64,000 bases of DNA. Source: Actinomycetospora sp. TBRC 11914. GTDB lineage: Bacteria; Actinomycetota; Actinomycetes; Mycobacteriales; Pseudonocardiaceae. The stretch covers positions 211,124 through 275,123 of the forward strand of contig NZ_JABBND010000004.1 of NCBI RefSeq assembly GCF_012933465.1. The letters are read 5' to 3'. Below, piece after piece: positions 24,352 through 37,842 of this stretch. The notes under the pieces are model-generated. The model worked only from the letters and a program-made list of their open reading frames with translations. It ran no database searches and was not told the origin of the DNA. Each line of letters starts with the position of its first letter. Position 1 is the first letter of the stretch. A program made the position numbers and the translations under genes.

Positions 24352-25218
24352 ATGGGGACCGAGAGAGCGGCCGCGCCGGATCGTGCCGAGATCGTGGCCC
24401 GACTCCGCGAGAAGGTCGCGCGCGGCGAACCGATCGTGGGTGGCGGCGCGGGCACCGGATTGTCGGCCCGCTGTGAAGAGGCGGGCGGCATCGATCTCAT
24501 CGTCATCTACAACTCGGGGCGCTATCGGATGGCGGGCCGGGGGTCGCTGGCGGGACTGCTCGCCTACGGCAACGCCAACGACATCGTCGTCGAGATGGCC
24601 CGTGAGGTCCTCCCGGTGGTCCGCCACACTCCCGTGCTCGCGGGGGTCAACGGCACCGACCCGTTCCTGTTGCGCGACCGATTCCTGCGCGAGCTTCGTG
24701 ACCTCGGCTTCGCCGGCATCCAGAACTTCCCGACCGTCGGACTCATCGACGGAGTCTTCCGGGCGAATCTCGAGGAGACCGGGATGGGGTTCGCCCACGA
24801 GGTCGAGCTCGTCGCGGCCGCGCGGGAGGCCGACCTGCTGACGACGCCGTACGTGTTCTCCGCGCAGGACGCCCGCGCGATGACCGAGGCGGGCGCCGAC
24901 GTCGTCGTGTGCCACATGGGCCTGACGACGGGCGGGTCGATCGGCGCCGAGACCGCGAAGTCGCTGGACGACTGCGTCGCGCTGGTCGACGAATGGTCCG
25001 CCGCGGCGCGCGAGGTCCGCGACGACGTCCTCGTGCTCGTGCACGGCGGTCCCGTCTCCGCCCCGGCCGACGCCGCCCACGTCCTGGACCGCGCGCAGTC
25101 CTGTCACGGCTTCTACGGCGCCAGCAGCATGGAACGACTCCCCACCGAGGAGGCACTGACCGCCCGGACCCGCCAGTTCACGCAGATCCGGTGGAACGCC
25201 GCCGCGAAGGAGACGTGA
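24352..25218 (+). CDS. PEP-hydrolase-like TIM-barrel protein (Tm-1 C-terminal half)
   Basis: 288 residues of the phosphoenolpyruvate hydrolase/mutase-like TIM-barrel family. Seen: [58 protein letters not shown], and a late [19 protein letters not shown] precedes ATG 24352, 27 bases after the previous gene. Paired with the UPF0261 gene it forms a two-gene unit likely acting on one substrate. Confidence 0.87.
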   Translation: MGTERAAAPDRAEIVARLREKVARGEPIVGGGAGTGLSARCEEAGGIDLIVIYNSGRYRMAGRGSLAGLLAYGNANDIVVEMAREVLPVVRHTPVLAGVNGTDPFLLRDRFLRELRDLGFAGIQNFPTVGLIDGVFRANLEETGMGFAHEVELVAAAREADLLTTPYVFSAQDARAMTEAGADVVVCHMGLTTGGSIGAETAKSLDDCVALVDEWSAAAREVRDDVLVLVHGGPVSAPADAAHVLDRAQSCHGFYGASSMERLPTEEALTARTRQFTQIRWNAAAKET

Positions 25219-25334
25219 AGTACATGTTCCTCAGCACGAGACCGACTGGTCTCGAGAGCCATTCCTGCGCCACCGTCGAGTGATGTCGGGCCCCGTGCTC
25301 GCGTTCTGCGGAATCACTGATAACGTGAAAGGCA

Positions 25335-25352
25335 CCCGGATGTGAATCCGGG
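25335..25352 (+). promoter_or_regulatory. Hairpin in the lsr2 leader
   Basis: CCCGGAT-GTGA-ATCCGGG is a perfect 7 bp stem with a 4-base loop, about 35 bases before the lsr2 start and just after a -10-like GATAAC. It could stabilise the mRNA or modulate translation. Confidence 0.45.
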
Positions 25353-25386
25353 CGCAATTCCCCCCGCGAACCGAGGAGTACGCCGG

Positions 25387-25794
25387 ATGGCCCAGAAGAC
25401 CGTCGTCACGCTGGTGGACGACCTGACTGGTGAGGAGTCCGAGGACATCACGACCGTCGAGTTCGCGCTCGACGGTGTGACCTACGAGATCGACCTCGAC
25501 GAGAAGAACAGCGCAGAACTGCGTGACCAGCTCGCGCAGTACGTGGCGGCGGCCCGGCGCACCGGGGGGCGTCGCGCGTCGTCCGGCCGCCGTCGTTCCG
25601 GCGGTGCCGGCACGGGCACGCCGCGGGCGACCTCGCCCGGCGGGTACGACCGCGAGACCTCCAAGCAGATCCGCGAGTGGGCCCGCACCGAGGGCTTCGA
25701 GGTCTCCGACCGGGGCCGGGTGCCCAACAACGTCGTGGAGGCCTGGGAGTCCCGCGGCAAGAACGGGGCCGCGGCCGCCACGTTCTCGGGCTGA
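25387..25794 (+). CDS. lsr2: Lsr2 nucleoid-associated protein
   Basis: 135 residues. An N-terminal dimerisation domain (VTLVDDLTGEESEDITTVEFALDGVTYEIDL), a basic Gly/Ser-rich linker, and a C-terminal DNA-binding domain (IREWARTEGFEVSDRGRVPNNVVEAWE) with the AT-hook-like RGR. Lsr2 binds AT-rich, often horizontally acquired DNA and silences it. GAGGAG before ATG 25387. A strong terminator follows. Confidence 0.95.
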   Translation: MAQKTVVTLVDDLTGEESEDITTVEFALDGVTYEIDLDEKNSAELRDQLAQYVAAARRTGGRRASSGRRRSGGAGTGTPRATSPGGYDRETSKQIREWARTEGFEVSDRGRVPNNVVEAWESRGKNGAAAATFSG

Positions 25795-25814
25795 GCCGAC
25801 CCCACTCACGACGA

Positions 25815-25843
25815 CGGCCCCGGAGCGTCGAGCTCCGGGGCCG
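25815..25843. terminator. Terminator after lsr2
   Basis: Perfect 12 bp stem, CGGCCCCGGAGC paired with GCTCCGGGGCCG around a 5-base loop, starting 21 bases after the lsr2 stop. It also faces the end of the tRNA-Ile transcript from the other strand. Confidence 0.8.
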
Positions 25844-25868
25844 TTCGTCGTGTGGGGTCCGTGACCGG

Positions 25869-25942
25869 TGGGCCCAGCTGGATTTGAACCAGCGACCTCG
25901 TCGTTATCAGCGACGCGCTCTAACCAACTGAGCTATGGGCCC
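25869..25942 (-). tRNA. tRNA-Ile (anticodon GAT)
   Basis: 74-nt cloverleaf without a complete encoded CCA (ACCG follows the acceptor). Acceptor arms GGGCCCA/TGGGCCC, anticodon loop CTGATAA, T-loop GTTCAAATC. First tRNA downstream of gyrA and the DUF3566 gene. Confidence 0.96.
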
Positions 25943-26016
25943 CCGCGCGGTGGCGGCGTCCAGATTACCGGAGGGTGTCCGGCCGCCCCGCCACCGGGGT
26001 GGTGATCAGCGTCGGC

Positions 26017-27000
26017 TCAGTCCCGCTCCGAGAGGGTCACCTCGATGCCACCGGCGACGTCCGCGGAGATGTTGTAGATGAACGCCGAGACGCTCGCCAG
26101 CGCCGTGAACAGGATGGTGTTGACCACCCCGACGATCGCGGCGACCCCGAACACCCCGCCCGCGGTGATGAGCTGCCCACCGCCGCCGGCGTCCGAGGTG
26201 AGGTCCTGGTAGGTGCCGTTCAGCTGCGCCCACACACCCATGCCGTCGAGCACGGCGTAGAGCACCCCGACGGCGAACATCCACACGAAGAACAGCGCGA
26301 CGCCGAGCACCAGGGCGAGCTTGAGCACCGACCACGGGTCGAAGCGCTTCACCTGCAGGCTCGCGCGGCGCGGCACCTTGCCCCGCGGCGACGGCCGCGC
26401 CGTCGGGAGGTCGTCGTCGAGGTCGTCGAGGTCGGGCTCGGGCTCCGACCGCTCACCCACGCGCATCCCCAGCTGCTCGGGCGAGAGCTGGTTGGTCGGC
26501 GCGTCGATCAGGGCGGTGTTCGACCGACGCTGCTGCCCCTGGGCGGGCATCGGCCCGCTGGGCGGGGACCCGGGGCGCTGCCCGCCGGCCGGGACGGGGC
26601 CGCTGGGCGGACCCGGCGGCGCCGACGGTCCCGGACCCTGCGGCCCCGGACGGGGCGTTCCGGCGGCCGGCGTCGGCGGCCGCTGGTCGGCACCGGGGCC
26701 CGGCCGCGGGCTCGGGGCCTTCTCACCCTCGGCCGGCCGGGCACCGGACCCCGGACGCTCACCGGACTCGCTGCGGGAACCGGCCCGCTGCCAGGGTGGC
26801 GGGGGCCCGCCCGCGGCCCCCTGGTCGCGGGTGGTGCCCTGGTCCCGGGCGCCGTGGTCCGACCCCCGGGCCGACCCGTCCTCCGACGTCGCGGGCGTGG
26901 TCACCACCGTGTCCGCGGCGGTGTCGCCCGCGCCCTTCCCGGCGTCGGCGCCGGGCCCGCCGTCGCGGGCGTCGTTCTCGTCCGGTGTCGCAGTGCTCAC
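26017..27000 (-). CDS. DUF3566 membrane protein downstream of gyrA
   Basis: 327 residues. A long disordered N-terminal tail (about 195 residues) rich in Pro, Gly, Asp and Ser, then the DUF3566 core: RRASLQVKRFDPWSVLKLALVLGVALFFVWMFAVGVLY (helix 1), an extracellular loop, and GVFGVAAIVGVVNTILFTALASVSAFIYNI (helix 2). Conserved in actinobacteria directly after gyrA; function not established. GTG 27000 is the first start in frame after gyrA. Confidence 0.88.
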   Translation of the reverse strand: MSTATPDENDARDGGPGADAGKGAGDTAADTVVTTPATSEDGSARGSDHGARDQGTTRDQGAAGGPPPPWQRAGSRSESGERPGSGARPAEGEKAPSPRPGPGADQRPPTPAAGTPRPGPQGPGPSAPPGPPSGPVPAGGQRPGSPPSGPMPAQGQQRRSNTALIDAPTNQLSPEQLGMRVGERSEPEPDLDDLDDDLPTARPSPRGKVPRRASLQVKRFDPWSVLKLALVLGVALFFVWMFAVGVLYAVLDGMGVWAQLNGTYQDLTSDAGGGGQLITAGGVFGVAAIVGVVNTILFTALASVSAFIYNISADVAGGIEVTLSERD

Positions 27001-27025
27001 GGTGCTCGTCTCGTCGTCGGGTACG

Positions 27026-27053
27026 GGTGCCCCGGGGTCTCCCCCGGGGCACC
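27026..27053. terminator. Hairpin between gyrA and the DUF3566 gene
   Basis: Perfect 12 bp stem GGTGCCCCGGGG/CCCCGGGGCACC with a 4-base loop, filling the 55-base gap. It could be a partial terminator or mRNA-processing site that lowers DUF3566 expression relative to gyrA. Confidence 0.6.
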
Positions 27054-27055
27054 GG

Positions 27056-29569
<2,514 letters not shown>

Positions 29570-29707
29570 GCTCGGATCAGCTCCACTCTGGGTCCACTCC
29601 ACTTCTGGGGCGCCCCCGGGCCGCGGCGGTCGCCGCGTCGAACACGTCGGGGGTGTGCCCGTCCCGCCGGGCCCCGACGACGACGCCGGGCACCGGTCCA
29701 GCCACCG

Positions 29708-29713
29708 ATTCTA
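29708..29713 (-). promoter_or_regulatory. Candidate gyrA -10 element
   Basis: TAGAAT on the minus strand, about 140 bases upstream of the gyrA start, in an otherwise very GC-rich gap. The same hexamer occurs upstream of gyrB. No clear -35 partner. Confidence 0.35.
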
Positions 29714-29823
29714 CCGGGGACACCGACGATCACGGTGGCTCCCCCGCGGGTGTTCGCCCAAGTCAGGCCAGGTCCGGCGGGTGGTGGGGCGGGTCGTGGG
29801 GCCGAGCCGTGAGCGGGGCGGGG

Positions 29824-30582
29824 TCAGCGTGGCAGGAAGAGCACGTTGCGCCGTCCGTCGTCGGGGCGGCGCGGCACCCAGCCCTGGTCGCGGTCCCAGC
29901 TGTGGGCCGTGTGGCCGGCGGCCTCGAGCTCGCCGACGACCCGCGCCACGGTGGTGCCGAACCGGGCCAGGTGGCGGTCCTCGAGCTCCAGCATCAGGGC
30001 CGGGCGGAACCGGGCCAGGGTGGCGCCCGCGCCCTGCAGCAGGCGGGCCTCGGCGCCCTCGATGTCGACCTTGACGAGGTCCAGGCGCTCCAGGCCGAGC
30101 CCGACGACGAGCTCGTCGAGCGTGGTCACGGCCACCGGCACGTCCTCGTGGTGGGCGAACTCGGCGTTCGAGCCGAGCCCGTCGGCACCCGTCGTCAGGA
30201 ACGCGCGCCCGTGCACCGGCAGCAGCCGACGGCGGGGCAGGGCGAGCACCCCGCCCCCGGAGGCGGCGCCGAGGGCGGTCCGGTGCACGGTGACGTTGCC
30301 GGCCCGCAGGAACCGCCGGGTCGCGTCCACGAACGACGACGGCCCGGGCTGCGGCTCGACGGCGTGGACGTGTCCGGTGGGCCCGACGAGCCCCGCCAGC
30401 GTCCACGTGTAGAGCCCGTACTCGGCCCCGACGTCGAGGCACACCGCCCCGGGCCGGACGTGCTCGGCGAGGCCCGCGACCTCGTCCTCGAGGAACCAGG
30501 CGTGGGGCGCCGCCGCCCGTAGCACCCGGCTCAGCGGTCCGGCCGGTGAGCCGGCCCGTGCGTCGTCCACCACCTGATCCAC
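29824..30582 (-). CDS. FkbM-family SAM-dependent methyltransferase
   Basis: 252 residues. Seen: SAM motif I VCLDVGAEYGLYTWTLA (GxExG-like, with Tyr for the usual Asn), HVHAVEPQPG (acidic residue of motif II), VTTLDELV, and LVKVDIEGAEARLLQGA, the FkbM signature DxEG. Methylates a hydroxyl on a glycan, lipid or secondary metabolite. It interrupts the usual gyrB-gyrA order and is flanked upstream by a tandem-repeat block, so it may be a later insertion. GTG 30582 assumed. Confidence 0.88.
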   Translation of the reverse strand: MDQVVDDARAGSPAGPLSRVLRAAAPHAWFLEDEVAGLAEHVRPGAVCLDVGAEYGLYTWTLAGLVGPTGHVHAVEPQPGPSSFVDATRRFLRAGNVTVHRTALGAASGGGVLALPRRRLLPVHGRAFLTTGADGLGSNAEFAHHEDVPVAVTTLDELVVGLGLERLDLVKVDIEGAEARLLQGAGATLARFRPALMLELEDRHLARFGTTVARVVGELEAAGHTAHSWDRDQGWVPRRPDDGRRNVLFLPR

Positions 30583-30673
30583 CGGCGCTGCCCCTCGCCA
30601 CGCCGCCCGGAGGGGTACCAGGCGTGCCGCCGGGGAGAGTAGTGGGCTGCGCCGTGGGCCCGACGTGGGGCGT

Positions 30674-30689
30674 GGTTTCCCGTGGAACG
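30674..30689. promoter_or_regulatory. Degenerate parS-like site
   Basis: GGTTTCCCGTGGAACG: matches the ParB-site core GTTTCACGTGGAAC except that the central CACGTG is CCCGTG. Probably weak or inactive. Confidence 0.4.
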
Positions 30690-30754
30690 GACCGGGGCTG
30701 GGGGCTGCCCCGTGTGCGCCTCATCGTCGGGCGATCAGCGTGGGCACCCTCGAC

Positions 30755-31200
30755 GGGCACATCAGGCAGGTTGCGCGGGCCACGGACATGCCCCACGTGC
30801 TCCTCGGCACGACCTCCGGAAGACCCGAGCTCCGAGGGGCACATTGCGCAGGCCAGCACGCCCACTGGCCTGCCCCACGTACCCCTCGCCGGCGGCCAAC
30901 GAAGCACTGCATCAGCCCGGCCCACGACGGGCACACCACGCAGGCTGCGCGGGCCGCGGACGTGCCCCACGTACCCCTCGCCGGCCGGCCGGCGAAGCCA
31001 GCGCGCAGCCCCACTTCGCGACGGGCACACCACGCAGGCCAGCACGCCCACTGGCCTGCCCCACGTACCCCTCGCTGACCGGGCGCTCGAGCAGGCGCGC
31101 AGCCCCGCCCGCGACGGGCACACCACGCAGGCCAGCACGCTCGCGGACCTGCCTCGTGCACCCCTCGCCCTGACCGGGGCACGCCACGCCCCCTGACCGG
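30755..31200. repeat. Approximately 93 bp tandem repeat with two alternating modules
   Basis: Unit starts (GGGCAC) at 30755, 30837, 30929, 31023 and 31116, spacing 82, 92, 94 and 93. All share GGGCAC(A/C)...CGCAGG at the start and CCCCACGTACCCCTCGC in the middle. Inner modules alternate: units 2 and 4 carry GGCCAGCACGCCCACTGGCC (an 8-9 bp hairpin), units 1 and 3 carry GGCTGCGCGGGCCGCGGACG-like sequence, and unit 5 is a hybrid. The pattern implies a 186 bp double unit that duplicated. Confidence 0.88.
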
Positions 31201-31267
31201 CCGCCGGACCTGCCCCACGGACCCCCGGTGTCGGGGAGGGGGCAGGCCCGTTCGGCGTGGCCGTCCG

Positions 31268-33346
<2,079 letters not shown>

Positions 33347-33356
33347 CTACACCTCC

Positions 33357-33362
33357 ATTCTA
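33357..33362 (-). promoter_or_regulatory. Candidate gyrB -10 element
   Basis: TAGAAT on the minus strand about 85 bases before the gyrB start, the same hexamer as upstream of gyrA. The -35 region is unclear (CCATTC at 17 bases). Confidence 0.4.
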
Positions 33363-33491
33363 CTGGTCGACCTCCGCCAGAATGGGCCGGTCCGCCTGTT
33401 GAGCGCGTCGCAGAGCGCCTGGGACGACCGCGGGAGGGTCCGACCGCCCGAGATGGGTGCCACCGGCGTCCTGGGCCCGGACAGCGGGCGC

Positions 33492-34358
33492 TCAGCCGTA
33501 CGTGTCGCGCGGACCGCGTCCGGAGACGTGTCGCGGGCCCCGACGCCAGCTCGGCGCCGACGGGCCGTGGATGCGCATCCTCACGACGACGCCGTCGCCG
33601 AGACCGGCTGCGATGCGGGCGAGGAGCTGGCGCTGGAGCAGCCGGAGCTGGGTGGCCCACGCGGTGGAGTCGGCCTGCACGGTCAGCTCTCCGTCGCGCA
33701 GCGTGGTCGGGGTGGCGTGCTCGGCGACCTCGGGGCCGACGAGCTCGGCCCACCGGCCGAACACCGAGCCGTTCGCCAGCCGCGGCGCCCAGCCCCGCTG
33801 GGTGGACAGCCGCGAGGCGAGACGGCCGAGGGTCTGCGGGTCGCGGTCGTCGGCGCCCGCGCCCGACCAGCTGCGACGGCGACGGCGCACCCCGTCGGAC
33901 GACCCCCGGCGGACGCCGCGGCGCGCGGTGCCGGGCGTGGTGGCCCCCCGCTCGGCCCGGCGGGCCCGGGCCGCCTCGAGCGCGGCCCGGGCGATGTCCG
34001 CGCCGTGGACCGCGGCCGCGGCGTCGTCGGCCTCGGACGGGTTGTCGGCGGCCTCGGACGGGCCGTCGGCGGCGGCCGCCGACCCGGTCGAGGTGGCCTC
34101 CACCGGGTCGCGCCCGGGACGGTCGGTGGCCGCTCGGCGGCCGTCCGTGGGACTCCGCGGGCCGAGGCGCGCGGGCGGCAGGACCACCGCGTCGCGGTCC
34201 GTGCCCGGCATGTGGACGGCCTCGTCGGGGGTACGTCGCAGGTCAGCCCCCGGATCCGGGCCGGTCGGACGGGCGCGGCCACCGTCGCGGCGATGGTTGT
34301 CCACAGCATCCACAGGCTTGTCCCCAGATCCTGGGCGTTCTTCACCGTTTCGGATCAC
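33492..34358 (-). CDS. dciA: DciA-like (DUF721) replication protein
   Basis: 288 residues. The C-terminal 100 or so form the DUF721 domain (LASRLSTQRGWAPRLANGSVFGRWAELVGPEVAEHATPTTL, then ELTVQADSTAWATQLRLLQRQLLARIA). DciA loads the replicative helicase DnaB in bacteria without DnaC. The long N-terminal half is disordered and Asp/Ala/Arg-rich. The first 20 codons contain three DnaA-box-like sequences. GTG 34358 starts 23 bases after the recF stop, in the expected order recF-DUF721-gyrB. Confidence 0.88.
   Translation of the reverse strand: MIRNGEERPGSGDKPVDAVDNHRRDGGRARPTGPDPGADLRRTPDEAVHMPGTDRDAVVLPPARLGPRSPTDGRRAATDRPGRDPVEATSTGSAAAADGPSEAADNPSEADDAAAAVHGADIARAALEAARARRAERGATTPGTARRGVRRGSSDGVRRRRRSWSGAGADDRDPQTLGRLASRLSTQRGWAPRLANGSVFGRWAELVGPEVAEHATPTTLRDGELTVQADSTAWATQLRLLQRQLLARIAAGLGDGVVVRMRIHGPSAPSWRRGPRHVSGRGPRDTYG
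34297..34326. promoter_or_regulatory. DnaA-box cluster inside dciA
   Basis: TTGTCCACA (34297-34305, perfect), ATCCACA (34308-34314) and TTGTCCCCA (34318-34326, one mismatch) within 30 bases, about 4 kb from oriC. Could titrate DnaA or couple dciA expression to replication initiation. Confidence 0.6.
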
Positions 34359-34380
34359 CAGCGTGCCCCCCGATCATCCG

Positions 34381-35568
34381 TCACGAGGCCACCTGGTCAC
34401 GCACCGTGCCGTCCTCGATCACATAGCGTGTGCCCTGGAGGATCTCGGGGACGTCGTCGTCCACCGCGGCCGTCACGAGGACCTGCTCGGCCCGCGCGGC
34501 CGTCCGGGCGAGGGCGTCCCGACGGCGGGCGTCGAGCTCGGCGAAGACGTCGTCGAGGATCAGGACCGGCTCGCTGCCCTCGGAGCGCAGCAGCTCGAAG
34601 CCACCGAGGCGCAGGGCGAGGGCCAGCGCCCAGGACTCCCCGTGGCTCGCGTAGCCCTTGGCCGGGCCGTCGCCGAGGGTGAGCTCCAGGTCGTCGCGGT
34701 GGGGGCCCACCAGGCACACCCCCCGGTCGATCTCCTGGTCGCGCCGGCGGCCGATCTCGGCGAGCAGCTCCTCCTCCACCTGCCCGGCGAGCGCGGCGTG
34801 GCCGGGGCCCCCGGTCACGTCGTCGGCCCCGGCGACCTCGGCACCGTCCGGGCCGGCCAGCGCCTCGACCGCCTCCACCTTCGAGCGGTAGCGGGCCCCG
34901 ACCGGCACCGACTCGGGCGCGACGTCGGCGTACGCCGCGGTGACGTGCGGGGCGAGGGCCCGGGTGAGGAGGATCCGGGCGGCGACGAGGGACGCCCCGG
35001 TGCGGGCGAGGTGCGCGTCCCACACCTCGAGCGTCCCGGCCTCCCGCGCTCCCCGGGCGGACCGCGCCGACTTCAGCAGCGCCGAGCGCTGCCGGAGCAC
35101 CTTGTCGTACTCGCTGCGCACCCCCGACCAGCGCGGGGCACGGGCGACGAGGAGGTCGTCGAGGAAGCCGCGGCGCTCGCCGGGGTCGCCCCGCACCAGC
35201 GCGAGGTCCTCGGGCGCGAACACCACGGTCCGGACGATCCCGAGGATCTCCCGCGGGCGGGGCACCGGCGAGCGGTTGACCCGGGCCCGGTTCGCCTTCC
35301 CGGGCTGGATCTCGACCTGGACGGTGAGCTCCCGGCCCTCGTTCACGGCGGTGGCCCGCACGACGGCGACCGAGGCCCCCCGCCGCACCAGCGGTGCGTC
35401 GGAGGAGACCCGGTGCGACGAGAGCGTCGCGAGGTACCCGACGGCCTCGACCAGGTTGGTCTTGCCCTGCCCGTTGGCGCCGACGAGCACCGTCACGCCC
35501 GGGGTGAGCCGCAGGTCGGCCTGCGGCCACGACCGGAAGTCGGTGACCGACAGTTCCCTCACGTACAC
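34381..35568 (-). CDS. recF: RecF recombination/replication repair ATPase
   Basis: 395 residues of an SMC-like ATPase that loads RecA at gapped DNA with RecO and RecR. Seen: N-terminal LSVTDFRSW, Walker [11 protein letters not shown], signature-containing [15 protein letters not shown], and Walker [20 protein letters not shown] 35568 gives [14 protein letters not shown], the family start. It lies 8 bases after the gnd stop. Confidence 0.96.
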   Translation of the reverse strand: MYVRELSVTDFRSWPQADLRLTPGVTVLVGANGQGKTNLVEAVGYLATLSSHRVSSDAPLVRRGASVAVVRATAVNEGRELTVQVEIQPGKANRARVNRSPVPRPREILGIVRTVVFAPEDLALVRGDPGERRGFLDDLLVARAPRWSGVRSEYDKVLRQRSALLKSARSARGAREAGTLEVWDAHLARTGASLVAARILLTRALAPHVTAAYADVAPESVPVGARYRSKVEAVEALAGPDGAEVAGADDVTGGPGHAALAGQVEEELLAEIGRRRDQEIDRGVCLVGPHRDDLELTLGDGPAKGYASHGESWALALALRLGGFELLRSEGSEPVLILDDVFAELDARRRDALARTAARAEQVLVTAAVDDDVPEILQGTRYVIEDGTVRDQVAS

Positions 35569-35576
35569 GGGATCAT

Positions 35577-36488
35577 CTAGCCGCCCGTCGGCGGCTCGTT
35601 GGCCGCGTCGCCGGCCTTGTGCGTGGCGTGCCCGCCGAACTGGGCCCGCAGCGCGGCGACCGCCTTCATGGCGGGCGAGTCGACCTGGCGCGAGGCGAAC
35701 CGGGCGAAGAGCGCCGCCGAGATCACCGGCAGCGGCACCGCGTGCACGATCGCCTCGTCGACGGTCCACCGGCCCTCGCCGGAGTCCTCCGCGTAGCCCG
35801 TGATCTGGTCGAGGTGCGGGTCGGCCTCGAGGGCGCGGACCATCAGGTCGAGCAGCCAGCTGCGCACGACGGTGCCCCGGCTCCAGGCCTTCATGACCGC
35901 ACCGACGTTGGTGACCGGGCCACCCGCGCTGAGCAGCTCGTAGCCCTCGGCGTAGGCCTGCATCAGGCCGTACTCGACACCGTTGTGGACCATCTTGGCG
36001 TAGTGGCCGGCGCCGACCGGGCCGGCGTGCACGAAGCCCTCCTCGCGCGGGCCCTCGGGCCGCAGCGCGTCGAACACCGGCAGCAGGCGTTCGATGTCGG
36101 CCTCGTCCCCGCCGGCCATCAGGCCGTAGCCCTCGGTCCGGCCCCACACACCGCCGGACACGCCGCAGTCGACGTACCGGACCCCGTGCCCGTCGAGGAG
36201 CGTGGCGTTGACGGTGTCGTCGGTGAAGCGGCTGTTGCCGCCGTCGACCACCAGGTCACCCGCCTCGAGGAGCCCGGCGAGGCTCTCGACCGTCGACCTC
36301 GTCGGGTCGCCCGAGGGCACCATCAGCCACACCGTGCGGGGCGCGGCGAGCGCCTTCACGAGCTCGTCGAGCGACTGCACGTCCCCCGATCCGTCGTTGG
36401 CGTACCCGACGACCTCGTGGCCCGCGGCGCGGAGCCGCTCGGCCATGTTGCCGCCCATCCGACCGAGTCCGACCATCCCCAGCTGCAC
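35577..36488 (-). CDS. gnd: Decarboxylating 6-phosphogluconate dehydrogenase, short form
   Basis: 303 residues, the short YqeC-type Gnd common between dnaN and recF in actinobacteria. Oxidises 6-phosphogluconate to ribulose 5-phosphate with CO2 release. Seen: [24 protein letters not shown], the catalytic VSGGVWG and the [17 protein letters not shown] (catalytic Lys) motif. GTG 36488 starts at [13 protein letters not shown] with GAGGGAG upstream. Confidence 0.93.
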   Translation of the reverse strand: MQLGMVGLGRMGGNMAERLRAAGHEVVGYANDGSGDVQSLDELVKALAAPRTVWLMVPSGDPTRSTVESLAGLLEAGDLVVDGGNSRFTDDTVNATLLDGHGVRYVDCGVSGGVWGRTEGYGLMAGGDEADIERLLPVFDALRPEGPREEGFVHAGPVGAGHYAKMVHNGVEYGLMQAYAEGYELLSAGGPVTNVGAVMKAWSRGTVVRSWLLDLMVRALEADPHLDQITGYAEDSGEGRWTVDEAIVHAVPLPVISAALFARFASRQVDSPAMKAVAALRAQFGGHATHKAGDAANEPPTGG

Positions 36489-36600
36489 CGCGATCGCTCC
36501 CTCGTCCCCAGGGGTGTCTGCTCCCCGGCCGGTCGGCCCGGGCTGCTCCGTTCGTACCCGCTGCGGGCCCCCGCGGTCACGGGTGGCCGTCGCGGCGCGC

Positions 36601-37842
36601 TCAGCCCGGCAGGCGGACCGGCATGAGCAGGTAGAGGTAGCCCGGCCGCGGCTCCGGCAGCTCCTCCCCGCCGCCGCCGGGCCCCGGCTCCACCGCGGTG
36701 GTCGAGGCGTCCTCGGCGTCGACCTCGCCCTCGGGCGTGCCGGTCGCGTCCTCCCCGGGCGCCGCGGCCGGGCGCAGCAGCGCCGGGCGGCTCGGGGTGG
36801 TGAACGACAGGTGGGCGGCCTCGGAGCCGAGCGCGCCGAGGCCGTCGAGGAGGTAGCCCGGGTTGAAGGCGATGGTGAGCGGCTCGCCGGCGAACGAGCA
36901 CGGCAGCTGCTCCTCGGCGCTGCCCTCGTCGTCGCCGCCGGCGGTGAGCCGCAGCGAGCCCTCCTCGAACTCGAGGCGCACCTGCGTGCCGCGCTCGGCC
37001 ACGAGGGAGACACGCTTGATCGCCTCGACCAGCGGGGCGATGTCCACGACCGCCGCCGAGGTGTGCTCCTTGGGCAGCAGCTGGCGGTAGCGCGGGAACT
37101 CGGCGTCGAGGAGCCGGGTGGTGGACCGGCGCCCGCCGCCGGAGAGCCCGAGCAGGCCGTCGCCGCGCCCGAGCGCGAGCTCGATCTTCGATCCGCCCGA
37201 GGTGAGCGTCTTGGCGGCGTCGGAGAGGGTGCGGGCCGGCGCGAGGATGGCGGTGGGCTCGCCCTCGCCTGCCGCGGGGCCGCCCTCGCCGGGCTCCCAG
37301 GTGAACTCCCGCACGGCCAGGCGGAACCGGTCGGTCGCGGCCATCGTCAGCGAGGGCCCGTCGATCTCGACCCGGATCCCGGTCAGCATCGGCAGCGTGT
37401 CGTCCCGCCCGGCCGCCACGGCCACCTGCGAGACCGCCCGGGCGAAGACCTCGGGGGCGAGCTCGCCGACCACCGGCGGCATCTCGGGGAGCTGCGGGTA
37501 GTCCTCGGCGGACATGGTGGGCAGGGTGAACCGGGCGTTCCCGCAGGTGAGGGAGGCGCGCGGGCCCTCGACGGTGAGGTCGACCGGGTGCGGCGGCAGG
37601 GACCGGGTGATGTCCGCGAGCAGGCGGCCCGAGACCAGCGCCCGCCCGCCGTCGCCGATCATCGCCGGGACCTCGACCCGGGCGGACACCTCGTAGTCGA
37701 AGCCCGAGACCGTCAGCGTGCCCTCGTCGGCCGCGTCGAGCAGGACGCCGCCGAGCACCGGCACCGGGGCCCGGCTGGGCAGGCTGCGCGCGACGAAGGC
37801 CACCGCGTCGGCGAAGGCGTCGCGCTCCACGCGGAACTTCAT
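36601..37842 (-). CDS. dnaN: DNA polymerase III beta sliding clamp
   Basis: 413 residues, three clamp domains, ending in the polymerase-binding [12 protein letters not shown]. An unusual Pro/Gly/Glu/Asp-rich insert of about 45 residues sits between PSRPALLRP and that C-terminal strand, replacing a loop that is normally only a few residues. ATG 37842 gives [22 protein letters not shown]. Confidence 0.96.
   Translation of the reverse strand: MKFRVERDAFADAVAFVARSLPSRAPVPVLGGVLLDAADEGTLTVSGFDYEVSARVEVPAMIGDGGRALVSGRLLADITRSLPPHPVDLTVEGPRASLTCGNARFTLPTMSAEDYPQLPEMPPVVGELAPEVFARAVSQVAVAAGRDDTLPMLTGIRVEIDGPSLTMAATDRFRLAVREFTWEPGEGGPAAGEGEPTAILAPARTLSDAAKTLTSGGSKIELALGRGDGLLGLSGGGRRSTTRLLDAEFPRYRQLLPKEHTSAAVVDIAPLVEAIKRVSLVAERGTQVRLEFEEGSLRLTAGGDDEGSAEEQLPCSFAGEPLTIAFNPGYLLDGLGALGSEAAHLSFTTPSRPALLRPAAAPGEDATGTPEGEVDAEDASTTAVEPGPGGGGEELPEPRPGYLYLLMPVRLPG

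Larger units (their letters stand above)
30583..31267. other. Intergenic region between gyrB and the FkbM gene: tandem repeats and a degenerate parS
   Basis: 685 bases without a credible gene. It contains about five approximately 93 bp repeat units (30755-31200) and a degenerate parS at 30674-30689. Open frames across it are repeat-derived, and 92, 93 and 94 base unit lengths break any common frame. Confidence 0.75.

Noticed and set aside
29711..31138. Long minus-strand frame rich in RGTWGRPVGVLACVVCPS-like repeats
   Set aside because: It is the translation of the 92-94 bp DNA repeats; the frame is broken between units and it overlaps the FkbM gene.
30755..31200. Evenly spaced repeats that could be a CRISPR array
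   Set aside because: The repeated part makes up most of each approximately 93 bp unit, the modules alternate rather than being unique spacers, and no cas gene is in the window.
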